Source: Isoetes taiwanensis (Eukaryota; Streptophyta; Lycopodiopsida; Isoetales; Isoetaceae). Taken from it: DNA of 64,000 nucleotides. Made by a program: the position numbers and the translations under genes. Within the stretch, counting starts at the first letter, position 1. Each line of letters begins with the position of its first letter. Under the pieces are notes generated by a model. That model was not told where the DNA came from. It saw only the letters and a program-made list of their open reading frames with translations, and made no database searches. Positions 28,880 through 40,549 of this stretch are shown here, one piece after another. The DNA is taken from NCBI GenBank assembly GCA_021234155.1, contig JAJEKV010000008.1, positions 2,823,580-2,887,579 on the forward strand. Reading direction: 5' to 3'.

Positions 28880-31036
28880 TTGCGACTACGCTACCTGAAG
28901 AACAGCTTCTGAAAGTTGGTTCTTGCTTTGTCAAGGAGGACATCTCATATGGTAAACTTGATGATATACTGGAATTATAGAAACAACATTGCAACATTAT
29001 GAGTAGACGATTTGACATGATTGAGTAAACGTTCAGCTGTTTATGCGTTTCTTTTGCCTTACCAATGCAATGAAGGAGGCATAAATTAGCCATTATCTTG
29101 ATATTGAAAAGGCATGTCTATCTGCCAGCTATTCCAGTTCCTGCACTTACCATTTGCCCCTTGCATGGCTAACTTGCCACTGTGGTCTAACATCTTTACT
29201 TACTGTATATTTAGTTTATACTTACGCACATCATAAAGTTTAATATTTCCTAAGTATTTGGCATTGAGAAAAGCTTTCTGATAACAAGCCAATGGTCTCG
29301 ACATTGCTGCTCACAATCACATATTCAGAAGAGAGGCTTGTTGTTGATCTTGTTTGATGGTCCTTTATCCATGATGATCAGTTTTTAAATTTTGTGATGT
29401 TTAGTTCTTAGTTTCTACCTAGCTTATTCCTTTATTGGACAATGTTATCATTGGCTTAACTTTCTCTCCTAGTCCCTTTTTCCATGATGATTTTAGGGGG
29501 TAACATATCTCCAGCTTGTTTGGTTCACTCCATATTACTATGACAGTTGCAATGAGAACGAAGGCCCCAAAGCACAACTATCTCTAGATACAATGGAAAG
29601 AGACATAAAAGATTTGACAATAATATTTACCTGATGCTATTATGGGATAGGAACATTCTATGGTTTTGGGGCTATTCTATGGAATGGCATGTGATTTTAT
29701 ATCATTTCAAATGTATTGTTCCATTTCTTGAATCGATTACATAATTCCTATTTTTGAATTAAGCCATAATAAATGGCGATTCAGTTTCCTGGTCTCCGTC
29801 CTTTTCTTTGTTGTTATTAGATGTGATTTGCTTTACTGTGACAAAATGTGTCTTTATTGTTATATAGCACTAGTAGTTCTAAGTAAATGCATTCCCTTCC
29901 AGAGTGCCTGTGGCACCACAATGCTTCTTGTATCCTTTATGATTTTGAGTTAAAGTCTATACACATTTATGTGAAGTACATGGGTCAAGACCACTACTAT
30001 CATTTCTTGTACCTTCTTAAAACTTAATTGTAGCCAATATGATGATAACATCTGGGAATATGATAATTACCAATGCATTATTGCACTAATAGAAATTTGT
30101 GAACAACCAGAAGTTAGGTGTATTACATTATGTAGGACCACAATCCAAATCCCAAGTAGCTGCTACATGATGTACATGCTATGAATGATATATGTCATAC
30201 TATAAAAGACGTCCTAGTTTTATCAGTCAGATGTGCAACCACTGCGATTATGAGGCTTGTAAAGGTAAATTATTACCCATGTTTTTCCCTCATGAAGCTC
30301 AGATTATGGACAGGAACTATGCCATCACCTATCTAGTTAATAAGATGTCTTCCATATTGGGGTTTGCTGCATGATCATGTCTGTATGCAGGGAAAGCACG
30401 CAATAGTTTCATTGTTAATTGTTCCTTACTTTATCATCATTGCTAGAAGATATTTACACACCAGAAAATAAATTTGCAATTAGAATTTTACTAGCTTGGT
30501 GTTGATACTGGTTCTCATTTCCCGGAGAGCATGTTGCAAATTAAATAGAGTTTCTGCTCATAAAACAAGATGCAATCTGGGAACGATGCAGGTTTTAAAT
30601 TCATCATGGTTGGATGAATGTAAAAAGAAAGAGGAGGGAAGTTACAATCATCTGTCAGCAAGGCACATGAGCTATTATATCCATCCGATAGGTCTGAGTG
30701 CAAAACAAGTTTTAAACGCATTTTATATTGATGTGAATATGCACTGTGGAGTACACAGCCAGATGGATTGCCAACTTGTGACATGCTTATTCTTTATTCT
30801 TTCTCATGTTGGGCAGGTACTCTTATTGTTGATATGGCTTAACTTTTGTAATTTTTGCAGGTAAGTCGAGTTCAATAAGCCATACAGGTGGATCTAACTT
30901 AACAAATAGAAAGCTAAAGCAACCATCCTCCACTGCTACATCAAAAGACATAGGGGCAGAACATAAACTACAAGTTTTAGAGGAGATTGCAAGGACAACT
31001 GCATCTAGTGCAGTGCAAGAAATGCATTATAAATGA
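28880..31036 (+). CDS. Exon-like segments, possibly an RPAP2/RTR1-like gene
   Basis: Three segments look like exons. 28880-28951 (acceptor CAG, donor GTAAAC) reads LPEEQLLKVGSCFVKEDISY. One ending at 30264 (donor GTAAAT) reads ISQMCNHCDYEACK. 30861-31036, after TTTTTGCAG, reads GKSSSISHTGGSNL and on to a TGA. The 30264 and 30861 junctions join in phase. QLLxxGSxxxxxxxY followed by a C-x-Y-x-x-C motif resembles the RTR1 phosphatase domain of RPAP2 (QLLxAxSLxSRSDYEDVVTER, CGYxLC). However, the expected VVTER and later Cys residues were not found, and the last segment shows no RPAP2 similarity. It may be a degraded or wrongly joined gene. The function is tentative. Confidence 0.3.
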
Positions 31037-32398
31037 TGGTTCAATTGCGAACACGGTGCCTTTGCAGAAATCTCACGATGCAAACTAAATAATTTATATC
31101 CAAAGCTCCTTATTTAACGCCAGACTTGTGCAATTGGATCTTGAATACTCGTCTGTGCATGTAGTTATGTTGCATATAATCTGATTCTGGTATAGACATA
31201 AGGCAATATGCGATGCATGGAAGCTTCTTACCAAAGCATGACCACACAAAAGTTCAAACAATGAGCTCACTTCTTGTAATCTATTCTATTCTTGGAAGAA
31301 CCGATGATAATTTTTTGTATGTGATACTGCAGCAACATTTATACTCAATAAGAGATGCCCATTCTATGGGCGACACCATAAGGGTTAGCCATCGGGACAA
31401 GGATTCTTTCTATCAAGGTCCAATGTAACACTCTTATATTAATATATATTCTCTTTGCATGGCCACTGAAATTCACATTACTACAACTAAAATTCCAACT
31501 CAAATCCATCTATCTAGCCTTGTTCCCAACCCTGCAGTTCTACTAGTTTTGTTTTTTTTTTTTTTTTTTTAATAGGGGTCTTTAATGCATTGCGAACCAT
31601 TGGAAGTTCATAGAAAATTTGTAGGTTATATTAGTTCATAAAACCAACAAGTTATTATTAGGTTGTAATTTTAAGTTGTTGCACAGTCGCCAACAATTTA
31701 AGAAACTGCCTGAAAACTACCCTTAAGTCCAATGTTCTGGCTTTTATCTCTTACTTGGAAGTAAGGAACATTTTAATTGAAATGACCATGAAAATGGCAT
31801 CTGATCCTCTTGCAGACCTTAAACTGGACTTATGTGAAAAGACCATTAAGCCACTGACTTTTCTTAAAAGAATAGGCGGACCTAAAGGCAAAGGAACTTT
31901 AAAAAAAAAACAGCAATCTGACTCCCCTTCAGCTAGTGTTCAAAGCAGAATCAGTGCTCCTCCGAGAATGATGCTGATCCTGCTCAAACAGCCAATCCAA
32001 ACTCTGATAGTTGCATTGTGGAAATACATTTAGCTCCTGGAGGCTTTGATCACTCTGTCACAAAGTTTCAAGCTGATCGGGACATTTCTAAGGATGACAC
32101 AGCAAGAAATAAGGTATGTCATAGGTATTTTGGATCATTTATTATTTATAAATGTAATTTCCTGATTTTATGGTCCTCGTTGGGTCATATTCTACTTAGG
32201 AACTGACTTATGATGAAGTAATACTTTGTTATACGGGAGTTATCTCCTGGACATTTATATTTATGGCTAGTGTGCCATCATTGCCACTCGGCATTCCAAA
32301 CACGCCTTCTCAGCTCGTCCCTAAATATGTTCTTGATATTGAATCCTTGAGTTATCATTGTTGTTCCTCATTTGGTGTTATATGTTATTTCTATGCAG
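31037..32398. other. Stretch with one exon-like segment of unknown identity
   Basis: From about 31815 to 32114 a frame reads DLKLDLCEKTIKPLTFLKR and then, after a one-base shift near 31970, CIVEIHLAPGGFDHSVTKFQ, ending at a GTATGT donor (32115). It is protein-like but not recognised. It may belong to the RPAP2-like segments or to the Penelope-like remnant that follows. A T run lies at about 31552-31570. Confidence 0.35.
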
Positions 32399-32920
32399 AT
32401 TTTTAGGAGATTACATAAGGACTGTCTTGGCAGGCTACACTTGACTGATGATGGTCCTAAAAATAAGAGGAAGATAGTTCATATCATGTTCTCTTCAAAA
32501 ATATTGGATAAGATATGCTTGCCCAAAACTTTCCAGCACGCTCTGATTGAATGTTTAGGTGAACTAGGACAAGTCATCATGGATGAATCCATGTTTTCTT
32601 GGGAATATACGGAAAATCTCAGTGATATATGCTACAAGCCATCCTCTATCTTTGCTTCTGACAGAAACGCGAAGTGTCCTTGTAGTAATCCTAATCTAGA
32701 AGTTTCATTGACTCAAATATTGGACACGTTCGTACAACAAGTCTAAACATTATCAGGAATAAGGAACTTAGGAACTTGTTTAGTAAAGGTCTAAACCATA
32801 TTCCCAACAAGGTTCTAGATATTGACGTTCTCGAGAAGGATATTTGGAGAGCTTGCGACAAGTTGTTTGAGCTGGAATCAAAATCTTTCCCAAGACCCAA
32901 TTCCGGCTGCCCTCCATGAA
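32399..32920 (+). pseudogene. Penelope-like element (PLE) ORF remnant, region N-terminal to RT
   Basis: A segment after a TATGCAG acceptor-like site reads RRLHKDCLGRL, then an IMFSSKILDKICLP segment, a FSWEYTENLSDICY segment and CPCSNPN. After one frame change near 32740 it reads SLNIIRNKELRNLFSKGLNHIP. The order of a YTxxI...C.C motif and then an NxxLRxLxxKGxxxR/P block is that of the conserved region upstream of RT in Penelope-like elements (canonical form: VTGDLxIVxNxxLRxLLxKGPxYRE). No RT or GIY-YIG endonuclease was found. The frame ends at a TGA near 32920. Identification is by remembered motif pattern and needs a profile search. Confidence 0.5.
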
Positions 32921-33529
32921 TTCGCTCTCCAGGCTTTATAATCGAGGCTCTGGAGTTCACTGCACTCAACTACAGTGCAAAACCGACCTGCCCATGCTTT
33001 GATTCGATCCGAATCATAGCTCCTTGCCACCACTCTGAGATCTGGCATCCGGGTCTACCGGTCTGATACAAATTCATCCATCTATTCCTTATAACAGGTT
33101 TTATAACCCACCCAACCCATTAATGCCACGTGTTCATTTAAACCTTAATATTTAACATAGCTAACTTTCGTTTTTACCCCTAGTACCAATACTAGTTCTA
33201 CTAACAACTTAGTTAGCTATACATTAATATAAGATCTTCCGCGTCTACAAACCTTGCAAGCTCCCTCCGCACTAATATTTGATAATATTAGTGCCCCCTA
33301 GCGAACCATTATCCGTCGCTAGCAACTATTACCACTTATTCCGCTTCTCGTCACCATAGACTAATTACAGTCAACATGGCCTATTAATCATAACTGCCTG
33401 GCAATTGCGATTAATAGTACCCCATGCTCATGGACGTCCATCAAGGGTCCGATTCCGGTTATACTCTTGGGAGCACCTGTAACACAAACCCTGGAGAATC
33501 GACTAAAGAAGGATAAGTGACAAGTCATA
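32921..33529. other. Intergenic stretch with a 10-bp-stem hairpin
   Basis: No gene recognised. A perfect inverted repeat at 33269-33294 has stems GCACTAATAT and ATATTAGTGC with a 6-base loop. Confidence 0.5.
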
Positions 33530-33900
33530 TGCTGGCATTGTTGGCATAATGGTCATTACAGAAATGGTTGTGTTAGCTTTCAAATAGATGTTGCAACAAA
33601 TTGGATTTATTAGTATTTCAAATGTTTCTTCATATCCAAAGCAAGAAAATAACCGTACTATCTTCCATGTTCAGTGATCATTATTTAGCCTTTGCATCTA
33701 CTGATCAGTCCTCTGTTTCTTCTCGATTTATGATGGACTCTGGTGCTTTATGCCATCTAACTAATTATTTTTCTGCTCCTTCTATCCTTACCGTACAATT
33801 TGCTCTTTTTATTGGACTCATTTACTCGAGTATTCACTTGAGGGAGGAACTACCTACAAAATTCCTCTAGCTTCTTTTACAATAGATTTTAAGATTGCGG
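33530..33900 (+). pseudogene. Decayed copia Gag-protease fragment
   Basis: 33530-33571 encodes a CX2CX4HX4C zinc knuckle (CWHCWHNGHYRNGC). In a different frame, 33601-33870 contains FMMDSGALCHLTN, the copia protease active-site motif (DSGAxxHMT). The relative order is that of copia gag-pro. No integrase or RT follows before the LINE insertion at 34199, so this is a third, older copia copy. Confidence 0.7.
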
Positions 33901-34198
33901 GTTCATCTAAAAGTAGTTCTACACTGGATGGATCTATATAGGTATAGTCCACATGTTCTCAGTGAAATTCTTATTTGTCACAGCCTATTAAAATATAAGA
34001 AACTCTTATATCCAAAGCCGTGAAATAAACTTGGCTAAAATATGCCAAAAGTTCAGGTGAAAGTTTATTCTACGATGCATTTCTGTAGGAGATAAATATA
34101 TCTTCTAACCTTTCCACGAAATAAATTCTTGTGTATTTGTGCATTGGCAACTTGAAACATTATCACAAGCACTTTCAATTTGGCAAAGAAAGACATGC

Positions 34199-36795
34199 TT
34201 TTTTTTTTTTTTGAAGGACGACAAGCTTTATTCACCAACTAAAAACCAAAGCAACATAAAATGCAAAGACAGGATTATAACCCCAGTGGACAAACCGATC
34301 CAACTGAGCAAAACCACCTGCCTATGCAAAAGAATGAATCGAAGGTAAGTATGCCGGTCGGACTTTCTTCTCTTGATCAAGAGAAGAACAATTATAAACC
34401 ATAACAATTTTATTTTTCGCGGCGAAGAACAATCTCATCTGCGATTATCGCCCTTAAAGATAAACAACCTTCTTCTCTTCAGATTGACCATAAAAGCCAA
34501 CCACATGCGAGATGAAAAGCTTCGTTTCCGTAGTTTATTGCCAAGCATCGGGATAGATAGCAAGCAAAATTTCTTTGGCTAGATCGAGCGATGCCAAATA
34601 GGGTCAACAACCAAGACCATACGCGAAGCCGCTCACACAAGAAAAACAATGCTCAATACTCTCAACCCTTTTGGCGGCATAAAGGATGAGCTCTAAAATC
34701 CGATTATCCATTTTATGGACTAACACATTGACTCTAAGGCATCTATGGATCACTTGCCACCACAAAACTACTACTTTGGGATGAAGCGACTTTTATCCCA
34801 CACCCATATCAAACACTTTTCCATTGTGGTGAGGGACCTGAAGATGCCACCTATTAGATAGAGGCGGGGACTGGAGTAATGCAAAAAGCAATTTATACAC
34901 GAAGACACAAATACGGGCCGGATATCCCGATGGCAACCCCATACGACTACCTCAATCGTGGACGTAATCCTGTGGCAACAATGCGACAATATGATTCCAG
35001 CATTGCTCGTCCCCATCCGTACAACAAGAACTTTTATTCTAAATGCTTCCATGACATGAGATGACCGGACTCATATCAAGCCGCAATAGTGTTGATACCG
35101 CTGCTCCAACGTCGTTGTGTCTTTGGATGAACAACCACACTTAGAGGCACATTCTTGGAGTGTCTTGCAAAGGAATCCACCAAGATGGAGTGGAAACCAA
35201 GACATGCCTCGGGATTAATATGGAAAAGAGACGACGGTCTCCCAAGCAAAGAAGCAACCCCTTTAGAAAGGGAGAAGCATTAGGATACTGATGCATATGA
35301 TAAAGCAAAGCCCAAGGAAGGAGGGGCTTAATGGTGGCCTTATGAAATGGGAGACAATGCTGAATCGATCGCACCAACAACCTCAGGCGAGAATCATCCT
35401 TACCAATGAAAATCCTCCAAAGGAACTTTGATATCATCACCTTGCTTTGGAGGTGAAAATCCAACATACCAAGACCACCGGCCGCCTTAGGTCTAATGCA
35501 TTTCCGTCCAAGCTACCTTGACCACCGCTCCTAACTCATTTCCACCCCAAATAAAATTTACGACGATCCCACAATCTCCTCCATCTTACATCATGAGCTA
35601 ATAGAAGCGAGCGCCATGTAGACATGAGTATTACTAAGAATACATTTAGCCCGATTGATTCTCACGGGCATGGGATAGTTTATTTGTATTCCACCAAAAC
35701 AAGTGCTTTTGCAACCCACTAATGATTTCATCCCAAGCATCCGAAGCGTAGACGTGAATTCCAACCGGGATACCAAAGCAACTTTGTGGTATTGCCATGC
35801 GAAGAATCTTCCATGGATAGTCCAAAATAGAGGGAGAAATGGGATTGTCCAACGTCCACAAAGTCAGTACATTTTGCCACCCTACAAGAACTCCCCGATG
35901 CTAAGGAGAATGTGTCTAATAATAGCTTAGCATTACGAAGATTCTCATTTTTCGGCAATTAGGAACAAAAAGTGTCATCGCATATTGGTTACATACCCTT
36001 TGAGAACCATATCGTCCATTGGAGGCCTTGAATAACGCCATCTTGGGTAGCCACGGAGAAGAGCTAGGATAATATGCCACAATTGTGAAAAGCAAGGGTG
36101 CTAAGGGACAACCTTGCGAATTCTCTACCACTACAAAAAATATCCGATGGCTCGCATACGAAAAGGACGGTAGATCCGGCCGATGTATGGAGCTTCATGA
36201 CATTCCTTGTGAATGACTCCCCAAACCCAATGCAAGAAGACACTTCTCAAGAAACCCCAATCAACACTATCGTAAGCTTTAGCAAAATCAAGCTTAAGAT
36301 ACGCTTCTATGACCTCAGTAACCGGCCCAATATATTCCTTCATATCGTGACCACCGTTTGGTTGAGAATACAACTTCCAGGGGAAAAGCCGGATTGTGTT
36401 GGATTGAGATAGGTCACTAAAGATGTCTCTCTCTCTTTTGGCCAATGTCTTAGCAAAGATCTTGTACGAGAGGAAAGCAATGTAATAGGGCCAAATGGAA
36501 ATAGTCTTGGGTTCCTTGCTCTTTGGAATGAGAGAGATACAACACATAATCAAAATCTTATAAGGCTCCTAAATCTCTAAAACTCACAAAGGCATCATAT
36601 ATGTCATCCTCCAACCAGCCCCAAAGACTCCAAAAGAATTCAATAGGAAAGCCATCAAGACCCGGGCATTTGTCCCTTTTCAAGAGAGCCACAGCTGCTT
36701 TTAAGTCCTCCTTCACGATATTAGACTCAAGAAGCAACCTCTGCTCTTCAGAAACAATGCGACGCACCTTAGTCAACATGGCCAATTATCATTAG
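34199..36795 (-). mobile_element. 5'-truncated LINE (non-LTR retrotransposon), decayed RT
   Basis: On the - strand, separated frames give the plant LINE RT in order. KRDKCPGLDGFPIEFF is at about 36690-36640, the LIPKSKEP block and LDFAKAYDSVDW lie within 36553-36131, and QGCPLAPLLFTIV is near 36115-36075. A QYA(DD)TLFVP site with a one-base deletion inside the catalytic box lies at about 35974-35990. FGIPVGIHVYASDAWDEI, with the maturation region after it, is at 35861-35646, and a KVMISKFLWR block near 35440. It ends in a poly-A tail seen as T14 at 34199-34212. The endonuclease domain is missing. Many frameshifts and stops make it dead. The 5' break is near 36795. No target duplication was found. 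Confidence 0.88.
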
Positions 36796-39700
36796 AGATT
36801 TTATTATCACTGCCACCCATGGCCACTACTAACATTTCTTTTAGTTCTTATTCTATCATTTAAATATTCTAGTAGAGGGTGTCATATCCAGGTAATAGTT
36901 TTGCTCTTTATGTGCCTCCAAAATTTGTTGGCTCTAAACTTTCTTCTTACATGCCATTAATAAAAATTGACGTTTTGGAACAGTATCAGATGTTTGTCTA
37001 AAACATTATAACTATCAAATCTTTATCCAACTCTTAAATGAACTTGAAACTTATATTCCTAAGCTAATCATATGGATTTTAGAGCATTAATTCATTTGAT
37101 GAGGACTAGAGTATCTTGTCAGATTAGTGATAATACCATTAGAAAGGGTGGGCACCCATAAGACAGCTTGCCCATCAAGATACCATGCTAGACGTCTTGA
37201 GAACCACCTCATTACACTTACAATTAGCTACAGATGTTGTTATTATCTTATATTAAATGATGATACAAATATCAAATGATAATCTAGAGTCAAGATGCCT
37301 TTTCTACTTGTGATGAAGTGCACACTTGGGCTTGCAGATGGCACTACAATTATGAAGAATCTTATTCAAAACTCCAACAACAACGACGACGACGACGACA
37401 AAAACAAAAACAGGCCCAGTATCTTCTTACTTTTACTTTGCCTTTTCAAGGTATTATATTCAAATTGGGAAGTAACATAAATGTGGGGGACAAATCTATG
37501 CTTTGTCTACATGCGATACTGCTAAACTTGATTCAACTCAATAAGGACAATGGTTGAATTTTAGTTAGTGCATGCTTCTTTCATTTTGTTGAATGAAAAT
37601 TCATGGGAGGTGCTTGCATAGTGAAGCATGTACAAAATCAGTACAAATTAATCTACTACATTTGCACGTTATCAATTTCTCCAACTTCGCTGCTATAATG
37701 TTTTTATGGTTATAACTTTTTTCATGGTTGGAGGGCTCGTACTGTAGGAGATCAAGTTCAAGCCAGTTCAGGCAACAAAGATGCAAGAGTTTATATTTTC
37801 AAACTTGATACGATTCTTGACCTTCTGGGATGGGTTGATACGGAGCAAGCACGGGGGAGTGGTCTACGGCGAATGGGTTATGGGAATGTGGCAAATAGCG
37901 TGTGAATGTTAGTTCTAATGTATCCCCAAGTGTATAGAAAGAAGAGGCATAGGATAACATAACATTTGGGTGTGAAGAACCATTGATATTTATGGAAGGG
38001 GTCGAGGCACTATCATTAGGATGATTATTAGTTGAGGAAAAGGCCATAGATAATATCCCATATGATAAATCATGTATTCTAATTAAAGGCAAGGAGATAT
38101 TTTGATATAAAAGGCAATTGCCTGCTAAAAAAGGCTAAATTTGTGGAGAGATCTATAAATAGAACCTAAATTTCAGTTAGAGATATCTCCCATAAGCAAG
38201 AAACAAATTGAGGCCACTTTTTACTTTATTTGGAACCATTTCTGAGCCTAAGTTTCGGATTGGGATGGCATCTCAAGTAGTTCATCCGTATGAGGAGTAA
38301 TGGCTAAAACGTGACAAGGGGTCATAGATTAACACTTAGACTGACATTCTGGGACTTGCAATTACTTTCTGATCTGTGGCTACTTGGAGTAGCGAGATTA
38401 GCCTGGAAGGTCAGTAAGCCAGATGCCAGAGCTTTGTATTTGCCATAGCATTTGTGTTTGCCATAACCCAGTGGATCCGGTTGGGTGCTTAATTGTGCTC
38501 CTATATTCTTTGTATCTGGAAGACTATCTCTTTCTTGATCTTGTTCTTCAGTGGTGATGATGTTGTGATGTTGTGAATTCAAGTTGACCTTGTTTATCTA
38601 CTAAAATATTATTTCAAGACTATATAAGTATCCCAAATACTATGAATCATATCAAAACTTACGTTAATGCAAACCAAGAACTGTTATTTTATATGTCTCT
38701 TTCCTTGTTTTTGTTGTACGTACACGTCTTGAGTTTTCTTGTTCCTGGGAACACTCTTGCTTTGGCCTCGCAAGGGCCTCTGTCTTTTAGGGCCCGATAT
38801 GCTTTTATACATGATAATCATTGACATTAATCTTAAATGCATATCTATATAAGGCATCCAGCGGTAGGTGGTGGACTTCAAATATGTATGCACAAAGGAG
38901 GAATCTTAATACAACCACTGCAGGAAAAAAAAGGAAAAAAAAAAGAAGAAAAAACATATCGACCCTTTATGTACTTTCAAAGGTCTTACACTCCAACGCT
39001 CCTGGTTGCTCTAAATTTCCATTCAATGGTTTGAGCCAAAATAGAGCAATATCTTCTGGAGTACAATGGTACACTATAGCATTTATCTTTCCTAGCGCAA
39101 AATTCTTGAACAAGCACAGAGATGTGCAGTGATACCTTCACCTTCATCCCTCAACAGGAACTCCAATTCAATTTTCGTCATTTCAATCACTTTTCCATGT
39201 TGTTTGACGCACACACCATGTTTTATCCACATCGACCCACAAAGGCAGCACCAAGTGACTTTGGAATTTTTAGTGCTTGCAACAATGATGAAGTTCTTGA
39301 TTCGGTTATAAGGGGCTACTAAAATAAAAGTAGATACTTGGGGAAAGTCTCGGAAGATCTATGCATATCTAGCATTGTTTTTTTTTTTTTTTTTTTTGAA
39401 CTTGGCCCGATTTTCGGCAAAGATTGACAAAGGTTGTATCTTTTAATAAGTTCAAGACATCCACATAAAGGCAAACAAAGATTTGGATTGCAAAACAACA
39501 ATGACGAAGTTGTTGATCTAGTTATAATTCTTAGGGGCTTACTAAAATAAAGTAGACTGCGGGTGAGTCACAAGATCCATGCATGTCTAGGCCATGTTCT
39601 TTTGAGCTTAAAGTGATTTCCAGCATTCAATTGACAAGGTTGTATCTTTTAAAAAGTTCAAGACATCCAAATATTGGCACGTAAGTACTAAATGTTGGGA

Positions 39701-40549
39701 TTTATGGCTTCTTGCTATCAATTCGATTCAACTCCAAAAAATTCAATATTGCATTGAATAGTTTATGGAAAAGTGTGTAAGCATGGTTCTAAAATAGGGG
39801 GGTTCCACCCCATAAAATCCGGCCATCTTCAAAATTTCCAATGAAGTGATTGATGTTTTATCCGGTAACAGGTAACATGGTAACATCAAATTGAGGGCGA
39901 CATTTTTCCGAGTTGGGTGGGCCACTAAATTCGACCCCTGAAAGTAAGTATGAAACGTTGGAATTTATGGCCCCCTTGCTTTACTCCAAAAAGTCGGCCC
40001 AACCGAAACCCAAATGTCACTGATAGTGGAATAAATCAAGAGAAACGTAATTATATCAATATTGACATTCAAAAAGGTCCTATCTCAAAGTATGGTCCCC
40101 ATTCTGAATGCTTAGGGGATATATTGACAAAAAGGGTTCCTTTAGGACCATGTTCTTGCTTGAACTATTATGTCGCCAATCAGAACTATTAAAATAACAA
40201 TAACAAATTTATAGCCAGGCCATCAGCCCTGATTTTGCTCTAGCACGAGTATACTCAAGACCAAAAAAACGCCAGCTTTGCTTCTGTATTTTTGTGTCGC
40301 CAGAAAATTTCTGAAGTTTATAATCATCCAAGGGGATCCTTGAACAACTTAGCTTTCTAACTCCAAGTCTCTGAACGTTCTATTATAGCATCAAATGCGA
40401 AAACCCCTGTGCTTACAATGCCATTCTTCATCTCATATCATGAAATAATGTGCTTGAAAATTATGCCTGCATCTATACAACTCTGCTATTTACAATGCCT
40501 CACGTTACACTTGCAGCAAACCTCAAAAATGGCAATGTTAACCTCTTGA
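36796..40549. other. Intergenic stretch without recognised genes
   Basis: Contains a CAA/CGA microsatellite at about 37374-37400, an A/G-rich simple tract at about 38925-38955, a T run at about 39377-39400, and a diverged ~220-bp tandem duplication at about 39275-39700. A - strand frame at 37799-38092 (97 residues, Ser/Pro/Asn-rich) has no known motif. Confidence 0.5.
39275..39700. repeat. Diverged ~220-bp tandem duplication
   Basis: The order ACAATGA(T/C)GAAGTT, GTTATAA, GGGGC-TACTAAAATAAA-GTAGA, AGATC-ATGCAT-TCTAG, GACAA-GGTTGTATCTTTT, AGTTCAAGACATCCA appears twice, starting near 39279 and 39499. The copies differ by many substitutions and a T run. Confidence 0.75.

Noticed and set aside
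36131-36553. 140-residue - strand frame as an independent gene
   Set aside because: It contains LDFAKAYDSVDW and is the LINE reverse transcriptase.
33368-36790. About 20 bases around GTCAACATGGCC similar at 33368 and 36770, on either side of the LINE
   Set aside because: The left copy is about 800 bp away from the LINE tail, so it cannot be its target duplication. Similarity is too short to interpret.
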